In this document: piece by piece, positions 1 to 15,156 of the stretch
Layout of the letters: each line of letters opens with the position of its first letter
Numbering within the stretch: the stretch's first letter is position 1
Origin: Osedax fenrisi
Lineage: Eukaryota > Annelida > Polychaeta > Sabellida > Siboglinidae
Direction: 5' to 3'
NCBI GenBank assembly: GCA_964019155.1
Contig: OZ025240.1
Location: 85,206,537 to 85,270,536, forward strand
DNA: 64,000 nucleotides
The notes under the pieces: generated by a model
What the model saw: the letters and a program-made list of their open reading frames with translations, nothing else
Database searches by the model: none
Told to the model about the DNA's origin: nothing
Position numbers and translations under genes: made by a program

Positions 1-69
1 CTTAAATTCGTGAAACTGTTTTTATTAAGTTTACATATTATATATTATATTTATATATATTTTTAAATT

Positions 70-440
70 AAGGTTTACATCCATTTTTTTATTGAAGCTA
101 AAGCTTATCGAGACAATTATATGTTATACCAATTGTAAGGGTACAATCTTAATGTTAAAGCAAGTCCAAATAAATTATAAATAAAAGATAATAAAACATT
201 ATTTGACTTCCTGTTTACATAGAATGTTATATAATAATATGAATATAATAGAAAATAATATAAATTGTTTGAACTTGCCATAACATTATGAAATCATCAT
301 ATAATTATTTATAAATAAATAACTAAAATAAATAATAAGTATCATAAAATAATGATTTAAATAAAAATATAGATAACATAGTTTACATGAAATAAAAAAG
401 AATAAAACAGAACAAAAAATATATTCCTATTTTATTATTA
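70..440 (+). repeat. AT-rich interspersed repeat F, copy 1
   Basis: Shares GCTTATCGAGACAATTA, then CTTCCTGTTTACATAGA and TTTGAACTTGCCATAA, and AATAAATAACTAAAATAAATAATAAG-type text with the copy at 40187-40612. No coding potential. Could be the 3' end of an unseen LINE or a SINE. Confidence 0.75.
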
Positions 441-1033
441 TTATTTTTTTTCCAAATATTTATTTCAATAGATAATTGTTTGTAATTAAAAATAAAATAA
501 AGAATAATTTATAATGTAAGAATACAATTTTCTTTTTAAACTAAAATGTTAATTTGTATATAAATTCAAATATTAAATACAAAAGTTCAGTAAACTTATA
601 TTATTAATGTCAGTAAAATAAAAGAATGTACAATTAAACACGAAATGGTAGATTATATATAAACCTATTACATTTTTTTAAATATTTACATAAACTTTAA
701 TAATTTAAAATAATAAAGAATAAAAAGTGGATCTTAGTATAAAATACCATACTAGATAATATTCAAGATAAAAGATTAAAATTAAAAATAAATAAAACAT
801 AGATTATAAGTATATTGAGAATGAAGATAACACGTATTTATACATACATTTCCTAAATAATTTATAATTTGAAATATTAAACAAAATATCAAGTTTATTC
901 CAGGAAATTTGTCCAACATATATTAAAGTTCGTCTACACAGTTCTTTTTTGAAATTAAACATAGAGAATTCTCTAATAATAACTTTAGTTATTTAAACAC
1001 TTATTGTTGTGAGATGTTGACATTATACTATTT
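441..1033. other. AT-rich DNA, nothing recognised
   Basis: Long A and T runs, no coding frame, no clear repeat. Confidence 0.6.
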
Positions 1034-1116
1034 AATAATCTTCATCCTTAAATAATAAATAAAAATGTTCTTTATAAAGAACATTTTTTATTAATTATAT
1101 AAGGATGAAGATTATT
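1034..1116. repeat. Nested inverted repeats (hairpin)
   Basis: Outer arms AATAATCTTCATCCTTA and its complement at 1034-1050 and 1100-1116; inner perfect palindrome AAAATGTTCTTTATAAAGAACATTTT at about 1061-1088. Confidence 0.9.
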
Positions 1117-1456
1117 GAATACTTTAAACATGAATTCGCATATATTTATATATGTAATTTCATTTAGTTTTAATAAATAATTTGCAATAAATAGTCCTCT
1201 AGTATGATATCAAAAATAGTTGCTGTATATAATACAGAGTATTCGCTTTTGAAGAATATCTATGCATGATAGATTAGATGTATATGTATTACCCCAACAA
1301 ATGTTACAATTTTAAAATTAAAAAAAAGAATTATTTGATATATAAAATAATATTATTGCCATATAAAGTACTACTTGTAACAACGATTACTGATATATTT
1401 GAAAACAATGTTTGTAATCTATATAATATTGTTAGTTTTGATTTTAAATACAATTA

Positions 1457-3386
1457 GGGGAAAGTAATCGAATACGGACAGTGTCTGAATACGGACACTC
1501 TCGGTATCTCAGAAACTATTAATCCTAAAAAAAAATGTTTAATGAATAAAATATTCATAATTATATAAATAGTATAAAAAAGTATTTTTTAATTTTTAAT
1601 TAATCATACCCAGTAAATTTGTGTGTGAGAAAATTCGTTTATTACACTGACAAAATGTCCGTGTATTACACAGCCATATGGCTACGATACAACCAGTGTA
1701 TTACACGGACATTTTGTCAGTATAATACACGTACATTTTTTCACAATAAGACACGTTTTTGTATACACGTTCTTTATACTCAATATTTGAAGAACATTTA
1801 ATATCATTGATACGCTTATACTTTAGTATATATATATTATAGAATTACATATCGGTTATATTTAAAACATAAGTTTAATAATAATAATATTTGGGATATT
1901 AAATACCATGTTTCAATATTCAATAATGAGTAATCATTATAATATTATTTCAAATTTATTATCTTAATTATCAATATAATTATAATTATAATAGTTATTC
2001 ATTGAAAATTAAATGATATTATGATGATTTAAAAAAATCATAGATACTTAATTAATTTATGATTTTAAAATGGTAAATTTATTAAATACATAATAATAAC
2101 TTAAATATAAATTAAAATAATAATTGATAATTAATTTACACCAGTACTAAATTAGATCAATATAACAAAATAAAGAAAAGGTAAAATAGTATATTTTTTC
2201 TATATTAAAATAAATAATGTATTTGTGAATGAATATTATAGTGACAAAATGTCCGTGTAATACGGACATGTTATTAGTTAAAATACGGACATTTAATCTG
2301 TGACCGATAAAATACCAATTACACGACCATACACACATTTAAAAAAAAATTAAATTTTATTAATTCAAATACTCTATAGTAAAGAGTAGAATTAATACTA
2401 TTCTATAACTTATGTTAAATTAAACTATATTATTTATTTGTATATATAGTGATTTATGTCGGTGTAAAATATGTACATTTATCAGTGTAAAACACGGATA
2501 TTTAGTCTGTGTAAAATACGAACATTAGTCACCTTGCAAATGTATTGATATTTATATCAATTAAAACAATTATTTTGTTTGTATATTAAATGTAAATATA
2601 CCTATTATCAAATCTAATTTAAGATTAATTTCTATATTATATATTAACTTATAATTATGTTTTAAATTTCTATCATGTAAAATTTCAAAAATCGTGTAAA
2701 ATATCCAGCTTTTACACATGTAAATCACGGGAAAAAAATACAAAAATTGTCTGTGTAATATTGCTGATATATCCAATAAACTGATTTTTATATTACGTTT
2801 TTAAATTGATGAAAAAAAATGTCAACTTAAAACCTTCTCAAGAATATACAAATGTATCGATATAAAATAACATATACAATAAAAAAATAAAGAAATAAAG
2901 CATTCTAAAAATTATATATATATAATTTCTATATTTTTATCAAATATTCATTAAGTTATAATCATATATCTAGAGGTCATATAAGTCCCTAATACGAACA
3001 CTCTAGATATCTTAATACGGACACCCTATAACCAATCAACTTGCAGCGTATGAACTATTCTGATTTTCATAAAAATCGCGAGCGTTGTAATATTAATAGG
3101 ATACCTACCACAAATGAAGCTAAATCTAAATCTCAATAAAATATAGTTTATCTAGTGGTATATAGGGTGTCCGTATTATAATATAGGGTGTTCGTATTCG
3201 GAAATGGGAACCGAATACGGACACCCCCGTTAACTATGGAATTAAAGTATTAAATAAAATTTTAAAATCACGATAATATAAATAATCATATAATATTAAT
3301 ATATTGTAATTTTTGAATAAAAATAATGAGTCATAAAATGTTAAAACCATTTATTGTTAAAATGTCCGTATTAGGTTATTTTCCTC
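1457..3386 (+). mobile_element. TIR element E, copy 1, split by an inserted element
   Basis: Starts TA|GGGGAAAGTAATCGAATACG and ends GTCCGTATTAGGTTATTTTC CTC|TA. Non-autonomous DNA transposon with a TA target site. Subterminal AATACGGACAC words occur near both ends. Interrupted at about 1607-2756 by the arm-and-core element A. The other full copy at 36847 shows what is missing here. Confidence 0.82.
1607..2756 (+). mobile_element. Arm-and-core element A (arm motif around TAATACGGACATTT)
   Basis: Inserted in TIR element E. Left arm about 1620-1750 and right arm about 2240-2530 carry repeats like GTGTAATACGGACATTT and the inverse AAAATGTCCGTGTATTACAC. The core (about 1850-2230) aligns by eye with the cores at 9060-9370, 46900-48000 and 19400-19600. 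No coding. Very AT-rich. Confidence 0.72.
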
Positions 3387-3389
3387 TAT

Positions 3390-4130
3390 ATTTTTCCAGT
3401 TCAATTTATCATCTATAATTACACCTACAAATTTATAAAATGTAATTCTTTCAATATTTATGTTATTTAAATTAATATTTATAATAGTTCTTGTATTTAT
3501 TAACATATAGCGAGATTTATTTAAATGTAATTATAACCTATTATAGATTAACCATTTATTAATATTTGTTAATAGTTTGACAATTATAATTAAGTATTTC
3601 TGCAGATTCATTTTAAAAATATAAAGTTGAATCATCTGAAAACATTGTAAAATTACATATTGAAGATTATTTTGTAATATCATTTATATAATCTAAAAAT
3701 AAAATGGGTCTAAGGATGATGCCTTTACGTATTATCCAGTTAAGTGCAATGCCTCCATATCAAATATTATTTAATTTAAAAAGTAATATTCATTAACTAT
3801 GTCAAATACTTTTTATAAATCAATAAAGATTGTAAATTAAAACAGTTACTTATTTTTGATTGGAGGTTAAACATTGCACGTGATGTACTTTATTCTTTCC
3901 TATAGGAAACCTTTTATAAAACCAAATTGAGAAGGAGATAATATATTAAAATATGATAAAAAACTATAAAATCGAGAATAGTTTTTTTTATAAAATATAT
4001 ACAAATTGGCAGCTAAGAGAAATTGGACGATAATTATTAAAAATAGTACCATTACCAGTTTTATGTAATGGGATAATATTAGATATTTTTATGAAATCAG
4101 ATTTACAATGCTTTTTTAATATTTAAAAAA
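3390..4130 (-). pseudogene. Degenerate LINE reverse transcriptase fragment
   Basis: Reading the minus strand with stops ignored gives GIILRPILF, YINDI and MFSDDSTLYF, the RT blocks with an altered (F/Y)ADD box (here SDD). Several frameshifts and stops. Class CR1/Jockey-like by block style. Lies in the region downstream of GPCR exon 6. Confidence 0.7.
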
Positions 4131-4224
4131 TAATAATTCATAAATATATATATATATAATAATAAATTATTATTAATAATATTTATTTATTGAAATCACA
4201 TATATTTATATTGAATATAATTTT

Positions 4225-4333
4225 GTGTTCTTGATAAATTCAAGATAAAAAATAAGAACTGCCTGCAGGATTGAACCTCGTATATCCAGCAACTGATGAT
4301 TCCATAACCATAGACCCCATGAACCTTCAGGCA
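4225..4333 (-). repeat. SINE family 2, partial
   Basis: Shares with 5050-5272 the words TTGATAAA..CAAGA and AAGAACTGCCTG followed by a tRNA-like B box complement (GGATTGAACCTC). Followed by CA and TA repeats. Confidence 0.65.
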
Positions 4334-4344
4334 CACACACACAA

Positions 4345-4403
<59 letters not shown>

Positions 4404-4476
4404 AATACATATATTATAATTATAATTAAATATCGACGTGATTACGAAACGGTACGACCTCGAATAAAACGCTGAC
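4334..4476. repeat. CA then TA microsatellite
   Basis: (CA)n at 4330-4352 followed by (TA)n to about 4400, 75 bp from GPCR exon 6. Microsatellites of this type (20-60 bp) recur throughout, for example 21126-21180, 24000-24058, 27357-27430, 34645-34680, 48330-48352, 51905-51948, 54974-55014 and 56466-56512. Confidence 0.9.
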
Positions 4477-4603
4477 CTTGAGTAGAATTCTGACGTTCAA
4501 GAACAAGATGGCGGATATGGGAAGGCCGCACGCTAAAGCCGTGTCTGTGATGGTTGCGACCGTGATCACTTCATAGTACTTGTAGTTAGGGGCACACACG
4601 GCT
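4477..4603 (-). CDS. GPCR exon 6: extracellular loop 2 and TM5
   Basis: A 127-nt exon after acceptor TACCAG, donor GTCAGC, phase 0 out. It encodes AVCAPNYKYYEVITVATITD, then a hydrophobic helix with GLPISAILFLN and VRILLK. The Cys in AVCAPN fits the loop-2 disulfide partner, and the Pro in GLP fits P5.50. The next exon (intracellular loop 3, TM6, TM7) was not found between here and position 1. Confidence 0.87.
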
Positions 4604-4656
4604 CTGGTATACGGGGAGAGGGGTGAATAGAGATGATATAGTATATATATATACTT

Positions 4657-4692
<36 letters not shown>

Positions 4693-7600
4693 CTTTATAA
4701 CGATTCGTTAGCAACATGAAATCGGACTCTATTTATAGACTTTTTTTTGATGCAGATATAGGATATTTCATATTTGTACGTGTTTTAAACATTTACCGAA
4801 CAACAGGTAAGTAATGTGAATTACATAATTTAAAACCTACATATATATAAAATAGTGTCCAATGTTTAGAGCGAAGTGGTATTTGCTGAGTGTATTTACA
4901 TTATAAGTGGAATTAATATCCTTGTGTATTTTACGAATGTTATACTGTATACAGTATAATATAACATATTATAATATAGTAAACTATATATATAATAATA
5001 ATATTTATTTATTGAATCTCATATATATATATTGAATACAATATAAATAGCGGATACAAATGGTCCCCTCAAGAAGTCATAGACTTTTACATGTTATAAA
5101 TAACTGTAAGAAGCCCCGGACAATACAATACAAATAGTAATATTTTTTTTCTTGTGTTTTGATTTATCGTTTATTAAGTTCTTGATAAACACAAGAGAAA
5201 AACAAGAACTGCCTGGAGTCGAATCCGGGACCTCTGACTTACTAGCTTTTGCTTTTCCCATCGACCCCAGACTATATATATATAATCATTTACTTCGTTG
5301 ACTGTATAACGAATAGGCGTGTTGTTTTCTATTCATTCATATAATGGCTATTTCGAACAAACAAATTAATACGAGAATTAATGAATTAATACAAAGTATA
5401 ATCAAAGTAATTGATATCATAAATCATCAGACCAGAGAGATACAAGACTTAAAGAAGGATACTCGTGCATTGAAAAAAAGAGATAAGTAAAATTAATACT
5501 AATATAGATAATAATAATATTGTTCAAATTAGTTAAATTGATTCATTATCTGTTAAAGAAAAAACAGCTAATAATAACATCATTCTTACAATCAATAACG
5601 ATAATAACTATATAACGATAATTGAATAGAATTATTTAATAATATAGAGCTTTCAATAGATAATACTAATATATTAGATTTAATAAAAGTAGATAATTTG
5701 GATAATAATTCGGGAAAATCAAGTAATAAGACTTAATTAAATAACGATACTACAAAATATAATATTACATTAGATAATATTGATAAAAAATATAGAATAT
5801 TAGTTAGGGAAAAGAAACCTATTGACACTAATATTTGTATACAATCAGTAGTATCTAAAGAAATCGATACTTTATTTTGTCGATTAATGTTATCTCTAAT
5901 CTATAAGCCTATTTATAACAAATATAGATACTCTTAATATTAATGGTTCGTAATAAATTGAATTGAATTACATTGAATTGAATAATAATAATCAATAATT
6001 CGCAAAGTAACGAATCTGTTAAAATATAACGAATAACATAAATATAATTATATACATACATATAACGTGTATCACAATGTACCGGCATTAGGTACTATGG
6101 AGGGTTACTAGGGAGGGTTAGTAGGGAGGGATATTAGGGATGGTTATTAGGGAGGGGTATTAGGGAGGGGTACTAGTGAGAGGTACTAGGGAGGGTTAAT
6201 AGGGAGGGGTATTAGGGAGGGGTATTGGGGAGTGTTATTGGGGAGGGGTTTTAGGGAGGGTTATTAGGGAGGGATATTAGGGAGGGGTATTAGGGAGGGT
6301 TATTAGGGAGGGGTATTAGAGAGGGTTATTAGGGAGGGGTATTAGGGAGGGTTATTAGGGAAGGTTATTAGGGAAGGGTATTAGGGAGGGGTATTGGGGA
6401 GTGTTATTGGGGAGGGGTTTAGGGAGGGTTATTAGGGAGGGATATTAGTGAGGGGTATTAGGGAGAGTTATTAGGGAGGGGTATTAGGGAGGGATATTAG
6501 GGAGGGATATTAGGGAAGGGTGTTAGGGAGGGTTATTAGGGAGGGGTATTAGGGAGAGTTATTAGGGAGGGATATTAGGGAGGGATATTAGGGAGGGTTA
6601 TTAGGGATTGGTATTAGGGAGGGGTATTAGGTAGGGTTATTATGGAGGGATATTAGGGAGGGGTATTAGGGAGAGTTATTAGGGAGGGATATTAGGGAGG
6701 GGTATTAGGGAGGGGTATTATGGAGGGGTATTAGGGAGGGGTATTGGGGAGTGTTATTGGGGAGGGGTTTAGGGAGGGTTATTAGGGAGGGATATTAGTG
6801 AGGGGTATTAGGGAGGGGTATTAGGTAGGGTTATTAGGGAGGGTTATTAGGGAGGGATATTAGGGAGGGGTATTAGGGAGAGTTATTAGGGAGGGATATT
6901 AGGGAGGGATATTAGGGAGGGTTATTAGGGATTGGTATTAGGGAGGGGTATTAGGTAGGGTTATTATGGAGGGATATTAGGGAGGGGTATTAGGGAGAGT
7001 TATTAGGGAGGGATATTAGGGAGGGGTATTAGGGAGGGGTATTATGGAGGGGTATTAGGGAGGGGTATTGGGGAGTGTTATTGGGGAGGGGTTTAGGGAG
7101 GGTTATTAGGAAGGGATATTAGTGAGGGGTATTGGGGAGTGTTATTGGGGAGGGGTTTAGGGAGGGTTATTAGGGAGGGATATTAGAGAGGGGTATTAGG
7201 GAGAGTTATTAGGGAGGGGTATTAGTTAGGGATATTAGGGAGGGATATTAGGGAAGGGTGTTAGGGAGGGTTATTAGGGAGGGTTATTAGGGATGGGTAT
7301 TAGGGAGGGGTATTAGGTAGGGTTATTAGGGAGGGTTATTAGGGAGGGATATTAGGGAGGGGTATTAGGGAGAGTTATTAGGGAGGGATATTAGGGAGGG
7401 ATATTAGGGAGGGTTATTAGGGATGGGTATTAGGGAGGGGTATTAGGTAGGGTTATTAGGGAGGGATATTAGGGAGGGGTATTAGGGAGAGTTATTAGGG
7501 AGGGATATTAGGGAGGGGTATTAGGTAGGGTTATTAGGGAGGGATATTAGGGAGGGGTATTAGGGAGAGTTATTAGGGAGGGATATTAGGGAGGGATATT

Positions 7601-8611
7601 AGGGAGGGTTATTAGGGATGGGTATTAGGGAGGGGTATTAGGTAGGGTTATTAGGGAGGGGTATTAGGGAGGGGTATTAGGGAGAGTTATTAGGGAGGGA
7701 TATTAGGGAGGGGTATTAGGTAGGGTTATTAGGGAGGGATATTAGGGAGGGGTATTAGGGAGAGTTATTAGGGAGGGATATTAGGGAGGGATATTAGGGA
7801 GGGTTATTAGGGATGGGTATTAGGGAGGGGTATTAGGTAGGGTTATTAGGGAGGGGTATTAGGGAGGGGTATTACGCCTATTAAACTAACCGATTTCCGA
7901 ACGGTAACTCGATGAAGGCGAAGATGAAGAACACGTAACTGTATAGTACACACGCGAACACAATAGACACGGCTATTAGGATCTGTTCAACGTTAACGGT
8001 ATCATTATGTATTTTCATAGTATTATATATATATATATAATATCAAAGTTTTGTTATAGACGATTATAGAAGCAGAGATTATCTAGTCATTCGCCTATGT
8101 ATAGATTTAAAGGAGAAAAATAAACAATACAATAAATAAAAGTAACATAAAATAATGAAATAATAAAATTAAATAAATATATTAATACAAAATAATATAT
8201 ATATATTTATATATCCATGTGTAGTGCAGTTGTCTAAGGCATCAAATACACAGGTAGTACGAAATAGGTTATATTCATGTACGGTCCAATACAGTAGGTT
8301 TTTAATAAATGTTTAGAAGAGATATTATATATAACTGATTGGCTGTTTTTAAAACTATATGGTTTTAAATACATATGGAAGCCCTAATATTGTTGTGTCA
8401 TCCAAGTGACATTAGAGATATTTAGTTATATGTTATAAGTTATTTAATTTCGTGGATGTGATGAAAGTATTTATATAGTAATGGGCAATAACAACAGAAA
8501 ATAGTCATATTATTTTGAAGATCTTTAGAAGAAAATATTATATAAATATCATTATAATTTAACAGAAAAAAAATTAAAATTCTTCTAATAAATATTATTA
8601 TTATTATATAT

Positions 8612-8649
<38 letters not shown>

Positions 8650-9980
8650 ACAAAATAAATGGGTCAATGGACCCATATTATAGCAACATGTGGATCAAAG
8701 AGGTGGTGTGAGTTTTGACCCACATTTTGTTCAATATAAGTCAAGTGATCTACATTATCTAACAACAATGGGTCTAAATTTCCTAAATAAATGTTTTTTA
8801 AATTTGGGTAAATTGACCCATTTATTAAAAATTATATGATTCAACTGACCCACTTTCATTTAAATATTATAGTTAAGATTATACACTTAAATGCATATAT
8901 TTTAAATTAAATTATATTAATTAGATTTTTATATTATTTAGTAGTTTAGTAGTATCGTAGTAAAGTATTAACTTATATATTACAATATATTATATAATTT
9001 CATTTAAATTAGTTAGTTATATTTAATTAGTTAGATTTAAAACTTAAATTCAATAATAATAACATTTTAATATTGAATACAATATTTAACCAATATTCAA
9101 TTGCTTTATAATCAATATTGAGCAATTAGTTCAACATTATTTCCAATTTTATTATCAATATAATTATGATTACAATTGTAGTTCAATGTGTCACTTGAAT
9201 GAGATTATAATCATTTATAAAAATACATAGGATTACTTAAATTATTATAGTTTTTAAAATAATATTTTATTTATTAAATTCAGTATAGTAACTTAAATAT
9301 ACAATTTAAATAATAATTAATAATTAATTTGTATAAATAAAATGTAATCAATATATTAAATAAATGATAGTTATTATATTGTATTATTTCTATATTAAAA
9401 AAATAATATATCTATAACTTAATAATACTTACATCAATAACTTAAGTTAATAACTTCAGTCATGTAACACAAGTTTACACATAGGTCAATTGACCCATAT
9501 TATATTTCAATGTAGATCTATTGTCTAATATACCTTTTATTATTTTCATTTTGACCCATATTTATATGAAATATGGGTCGTTCGATATATTATTTAAAAT
9601 ATGACCGACTTTAAAGTTGAAAACCAATTGGTATATCTTAAATAGGTCAATTAAACCATGTCATGAAACATTAGACAAATTACCCACATTATTAATACAT
9701 CAGTCAAATGACTAATTTATTTTGTCAGTGTACCATATATTTGCATTTTGTTAAACTATAAATCTATTGATACTACTTTATAACAATGTCATATGAAGTG
9801 TGGTACTATATATATATATATTGTGTAGGTCCTACATAATCAAATATATCAAGTTTTACAAATATTTATAGTTTTAATATGTGTGCTATCAAGTTATATT
9901 ATGTTCGGATTCAGTATATACTGATTTTTGTGTATATACACATATGTGCTGTATATGTTGTACGTAATAAAAAATAAATG

Positions 9981-10011
<31 letters not shown>

Positions 10012-10581
10012 ATATATTAATTTATAAATTTAAAGTGTATACTATTGTTTATCATATCTAAACAGTTATAATAATGTAATATAGTAAATTATACAATTTA
10101 ATTTTAACAAATTACACATAATAAGAATAAGGGCATATTTTAAATTATAGATTAAATATTAAAGGTAAACTATAGTTATAGATTATAAATATATTTAAAA
10201 TTAAATATTGTATTTTATAAAATAGTTATATACGTATAATCGCAATAGTTATGAAACCCGTAGGAAATATAGTATCAAGAAATTCAGAAAGGGCGTTGAC
10301 AATTATTTAACCCGTAACATTTCTAACAGAAATTTCTAACGGACAAATAAGTCTAAATAAATTTAATTATATATTAATATCTGTATTAATGCAATTAATA
10401 TAAATATCAACGTTATAGATATCTTACTTTGACGGCTGTCAGATGGCAATGAAATCGTTGGTTCGGGTAGCACACTCGTAGATATCTATCGAAAGTAAAG
10501 CCTAACACGTTCCATATGGAGAGAAGACCGCACAGTCTGAACATGTATACTGTCGTCTGTGTAGAGGTTTCATTGAATTAC

Positions 10582-10619
<38 letters not shown>

Positions 10620-13600
10620 ATATAACACATCATAATAGTAATAATAATATATATATATATTATTATTACTATTATTACTAATTATTACTAATATTATAAT
10701 TATATATATATATATAATTAGATAATGTATGTTTGTTATTTTAACTATAATATAACAATAAACAAGTACGATATAGCACGCATTGTTGGAAGTTGAATAG
10801 GAAGTGAATTTGTATAAAATATATTTGTCAAACAGGGAAAATATATAGCATTCAAAAGAAAATCGACGAATCAAAAAGAGGTACATATTAACACCGATAT
10901 TATTGATTTATTTATGTTACACGATTTAATAGTTAATTTATTTAGTTTTACTAAAAATGTTACTGTATTATACGAAGACCTATTAGTACATTATAAATCA
11001 ATTGATGGTATCACTTATTTATAAACATGTATACATATACTATAGTATGTATACATGTTTTACACGTACTATATAGGAATATATATTCCTAAAGCTATGA
11101 TATGTGTAAGTTCTATTAATTATATAATCAAAGATAATTATAATTCATATAACTTACAAATATCTTATAAGGCCATATACTATATATCATATCATAAGGC
11201 TATATGAACTATATTCCTAATGCTATAGCCTTATATACAGCATTATGAATATAGTACGTCTAGTATATGTATAATATGTAATATTGTTTAATTAATTAAT
11301 TGATACTAAATTGTTTATACGTATTTTTATTAACGCGATCATTTTTATTTTTATATATTATTATATATAAGAACAATTCATATTCCACAAAGAAATTGTA
11401 TTAAATAAAGTATACTTAAATATTCAATTTAGAATGTTGTATATTATTATTATTATTATCAGATGTAGGCAATACCAGGGTAATTATAGAAGCAGTGTTG
11501 TTTATCGAGACAATTACACCTTTATTAACATGATAAGTTTCATTATAGATAAGAATAATAAATAAATATTAATGTTATAATATTATGAATTCCTGTTTAC
11601 ATATATATAATAAAAAAATGTAATCATCATGTAATATTATAAATAAATGATAAAATAATAAAATTTAAATCTAAAAAATATATCAAGAATAAAATAAAAT
11701 AAAATAAAATAAAACATAGAGAACCTAAATAGGAGAAAGCCAATATTTAAATATAAAAGAAACTAAAAGAAACAATAAAATAAAAGAAACAAATATAGTA
11801 GATAAAATATAGGTAAAATGATATAATAAAAATGAAACATATTATAATACTGAATATGTTTAAATAATTTTTTTTTAATACTGATATTTTATAATTAATA
11901 ATATATGTTTTTGTAATTTTATATTACGTCAGAAAGTAATAAATTTAAAAATAATAAAGCTAATTTTATTTAAGTCGGAAAAATAAAATTTGAAATTACT
12001 TTAATCAAAGTAATAATTTTAATTTTTTTTTGAATTTATTGAATTTATTTAAATGTGAATTTTTTTTAAAGAATTACATAGTGAATTTCATAAATAGGGA
12101 CCAATCATTATAAGGCAATGTGAATATATATTTAATTTTAATAAAGGAATATTAAAGTTATTTATGTCACGTATTGGATAAATATTAGATTTTTTACTAA
12201 AATGATTGATTATTATTTAACGGTGAACATTATTATATACTGAATCATATATGAATTCACAAGTATTATATTTTACTAAGTCATTGAAAGGTAATATATT
12301 GTTGAATTTAAATAAATCCTTATAATGATAAAGATAGTGGAAAATAACCTAATACGGACACTTTAACAATAAATGGTCTTAGCATTTTATGACTCATTAT
12401 TTGTATTCAAAAATTACTATATATTAATATTTTATGATTATAGATATTATTGTGATTTTAAAATTTTATTTAATCTTTTAATTCCATAGATAACGGGGAT
12501 GTCAGTATTCGGTACCCGTGTCCGAATACGGACACCCTGTGTTATAATACGGACACACTATATACCAATAGATAAACTATATATTATTGTTGAATCAATC
12601 AAACAAATGAATATTTGATAACAAATATAGAAATTATATATATAATTTTAGAATGCTTTATTTTTAATAATATAATGTTGTATTTTATATCTATAATTTT
12701 ATATATTCTTGAGAAGGTTTTAAGTTGAATTTTTTTTTCATAAATTTAAAAACGTAATAAAAAAAATCAGTTTATTGGATATATCAGAAATATTTTGAAT
12801 AATATAAAGATAAAAAATACTTTTTTAGACTATTTATATAATTATGAATATTTTATTAAATAACAATTTTTTTGTAGGATTTATAGTTTCTGAGATACCG
12901 AGAGTGTCCGTATTCGGGCACTGCCCGTATTTGGTTACTTTTCCTTTTATTTGTAAAATATTGATGCATAATATGTTAGTCTTATAAGTATAATCCCATA
13001 ATATTATACAATAATTAATATGTGGTAATAAAATTGAATTATATACATGAAGTAAGTCCTTTTGGTTTATAAATTTCGAAATTATATTAGTTATCCAAAT
13101 TATTATTTTTAATTTATTTTTTAGATATAATATAAAGTTTCCAATCTATATTCTGATTAATTATTATACCTAAAAATTCTGTAGATTTAACTCTAGTTAA
13201 ATTTATATTATTTATTGAGATATTAATATTGGATAATTTAATATTTAAAAACATATTTTATTAATATTTAAAGTAAGTCTATTTGAAATAAATCATTTAT
13301 TTATATTTAATAATTCCTTTTTTATTAGTGTATCTAGAAATACTTGATTACAATCATCAAAATACAAAGTAGTATCATCGGCAAACATAGTAAAATTGCA
13401 TATTGAAGATGATAATCATTAATATGAATAAGAAAACAAATAGGACCTAAAATTGTTCCTTGTAGAACACCAATTTTAACTCAAATTTTATCAGATAAAT
13501 AGTTTTTAAAGTTAATAGTTTGATATATATTTGTAAAATAACTTTTAATCCATTTTAAGGAAATTCAACGTATACCTATATTTTCTAGTTTACTAAATAA

Positions 13601-14643
13601 AATGTCATGATTAACAGTATCAAATGCTTTTTTTAAGATCAATAAAAATAGCTGCACCTATTTTATTATTTCTAAAGCTATTACATATTTGAGTTTGAAG
13701 ATTAAAAATTGCATGAGTCGTATTTAAATTTGTTCTAAAACAGAACTGACTATTAGATAACATATAAAAGTGATTTAAAAACGAATAAAACGAACATAAA
13801 ATACTTTTTCTAATTTTTTTGAGAATTGACTTGTAAGTGAAATTGGACGGTAATTAGTAAATAATTTTGTATCACGCTTTTTAATTAAAGGAATTATTCT
13901 AGAAATTTTACCAGTTTCAAGAGATAAATTAAATAAATAAGATAAAGGAGTTATTATATTAATTGCAATACATTTTAATAACTTCCTTGAAATACCAAAA
14001 TTATCTATAGATTTTTTAGATTTAAAATTTAATATAATTTTTAAAAGCTCATTTTCATTACATGGAGTAATATAGAAACTATATAAATGAATTATTAATT
14101 ATGTTGCATATACATTAACGTGTATGTTCTATAATGTTATACATGATATTATAATATAATATAGTATATCGTATATAATCATTTAGTTTAAAATAAACAA
14201 TAAAGTAATATTGCATATATACAAATGTTATTTTGTATAACGCGTATAACTCAATATTATTTTATTTTGTTATGTATACATATATCAATACTCGTATACG
14301 TGTTATTAAATAATTGAAAGATGTAATACAATTTATATAATATCATGCATATAAATTAGAACGTATATGTATGTGTATTATAACGCGAATATAACATGAA
14401 ATCATTAATAATAATTAAGCATGCATGCATAGCACCAAGCTGGTAGTTCTGCGAATAAAAAGATAACGTAACATATTAGGTGTACCTATTAAGTGTACCT
14501 ATTAGGTGTACCTATTAGGTATATGTATACACATGCATGTATTCATATATTTATATAACGTAACCATCGATTTAAAAAGTATTACATTTAAGGGTAATAA
14601 TAAATATAGCCGATATTCATCGGGTCGATGTACATTATGTTCA

Positions 14644-14679
<36 letters not shown>

Positions 14680-14866
14680 CTGATACAATTCACATCCATA
14701 CACACATATATACATATCCACCCACACATATACAGACATTAGTTAGTTTTAGTTAACATTTAATCTATGTTTTAAATATATGTTTGAAAATAATTGTTTA
14801 ATAATTATTCTTTATTTAGTTTATAACTGAAAACTACGGGAATAATCAGCATAATATATTATATAT

Positions 14867-14917
<51 letters not shown>

Positions 14918-15115
14918 TATATTATTTGTGATATTAATATTCAAGTAAATGATACTTTACCAATTTACATATTTTAATAACTTACTTATTGTTACTAAGT
15001 CTATAGATTTAGATTTATATATACATCAACATATTAACTTTCCAACTCATATGAGTTGTACATATAAGTATTACTCTATATAGTAACACAAAACCATTGG
15101 TATTATTAAATCTGA

Positions 15116-15156
<41 letters not shown>

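Noticed and set aside
6086..7874. Interstitial telomere array
   Set aside because: Contains TTAGGG, but the 13-bp unit is not a run of telomere hexamers and has its own higher-order structure.
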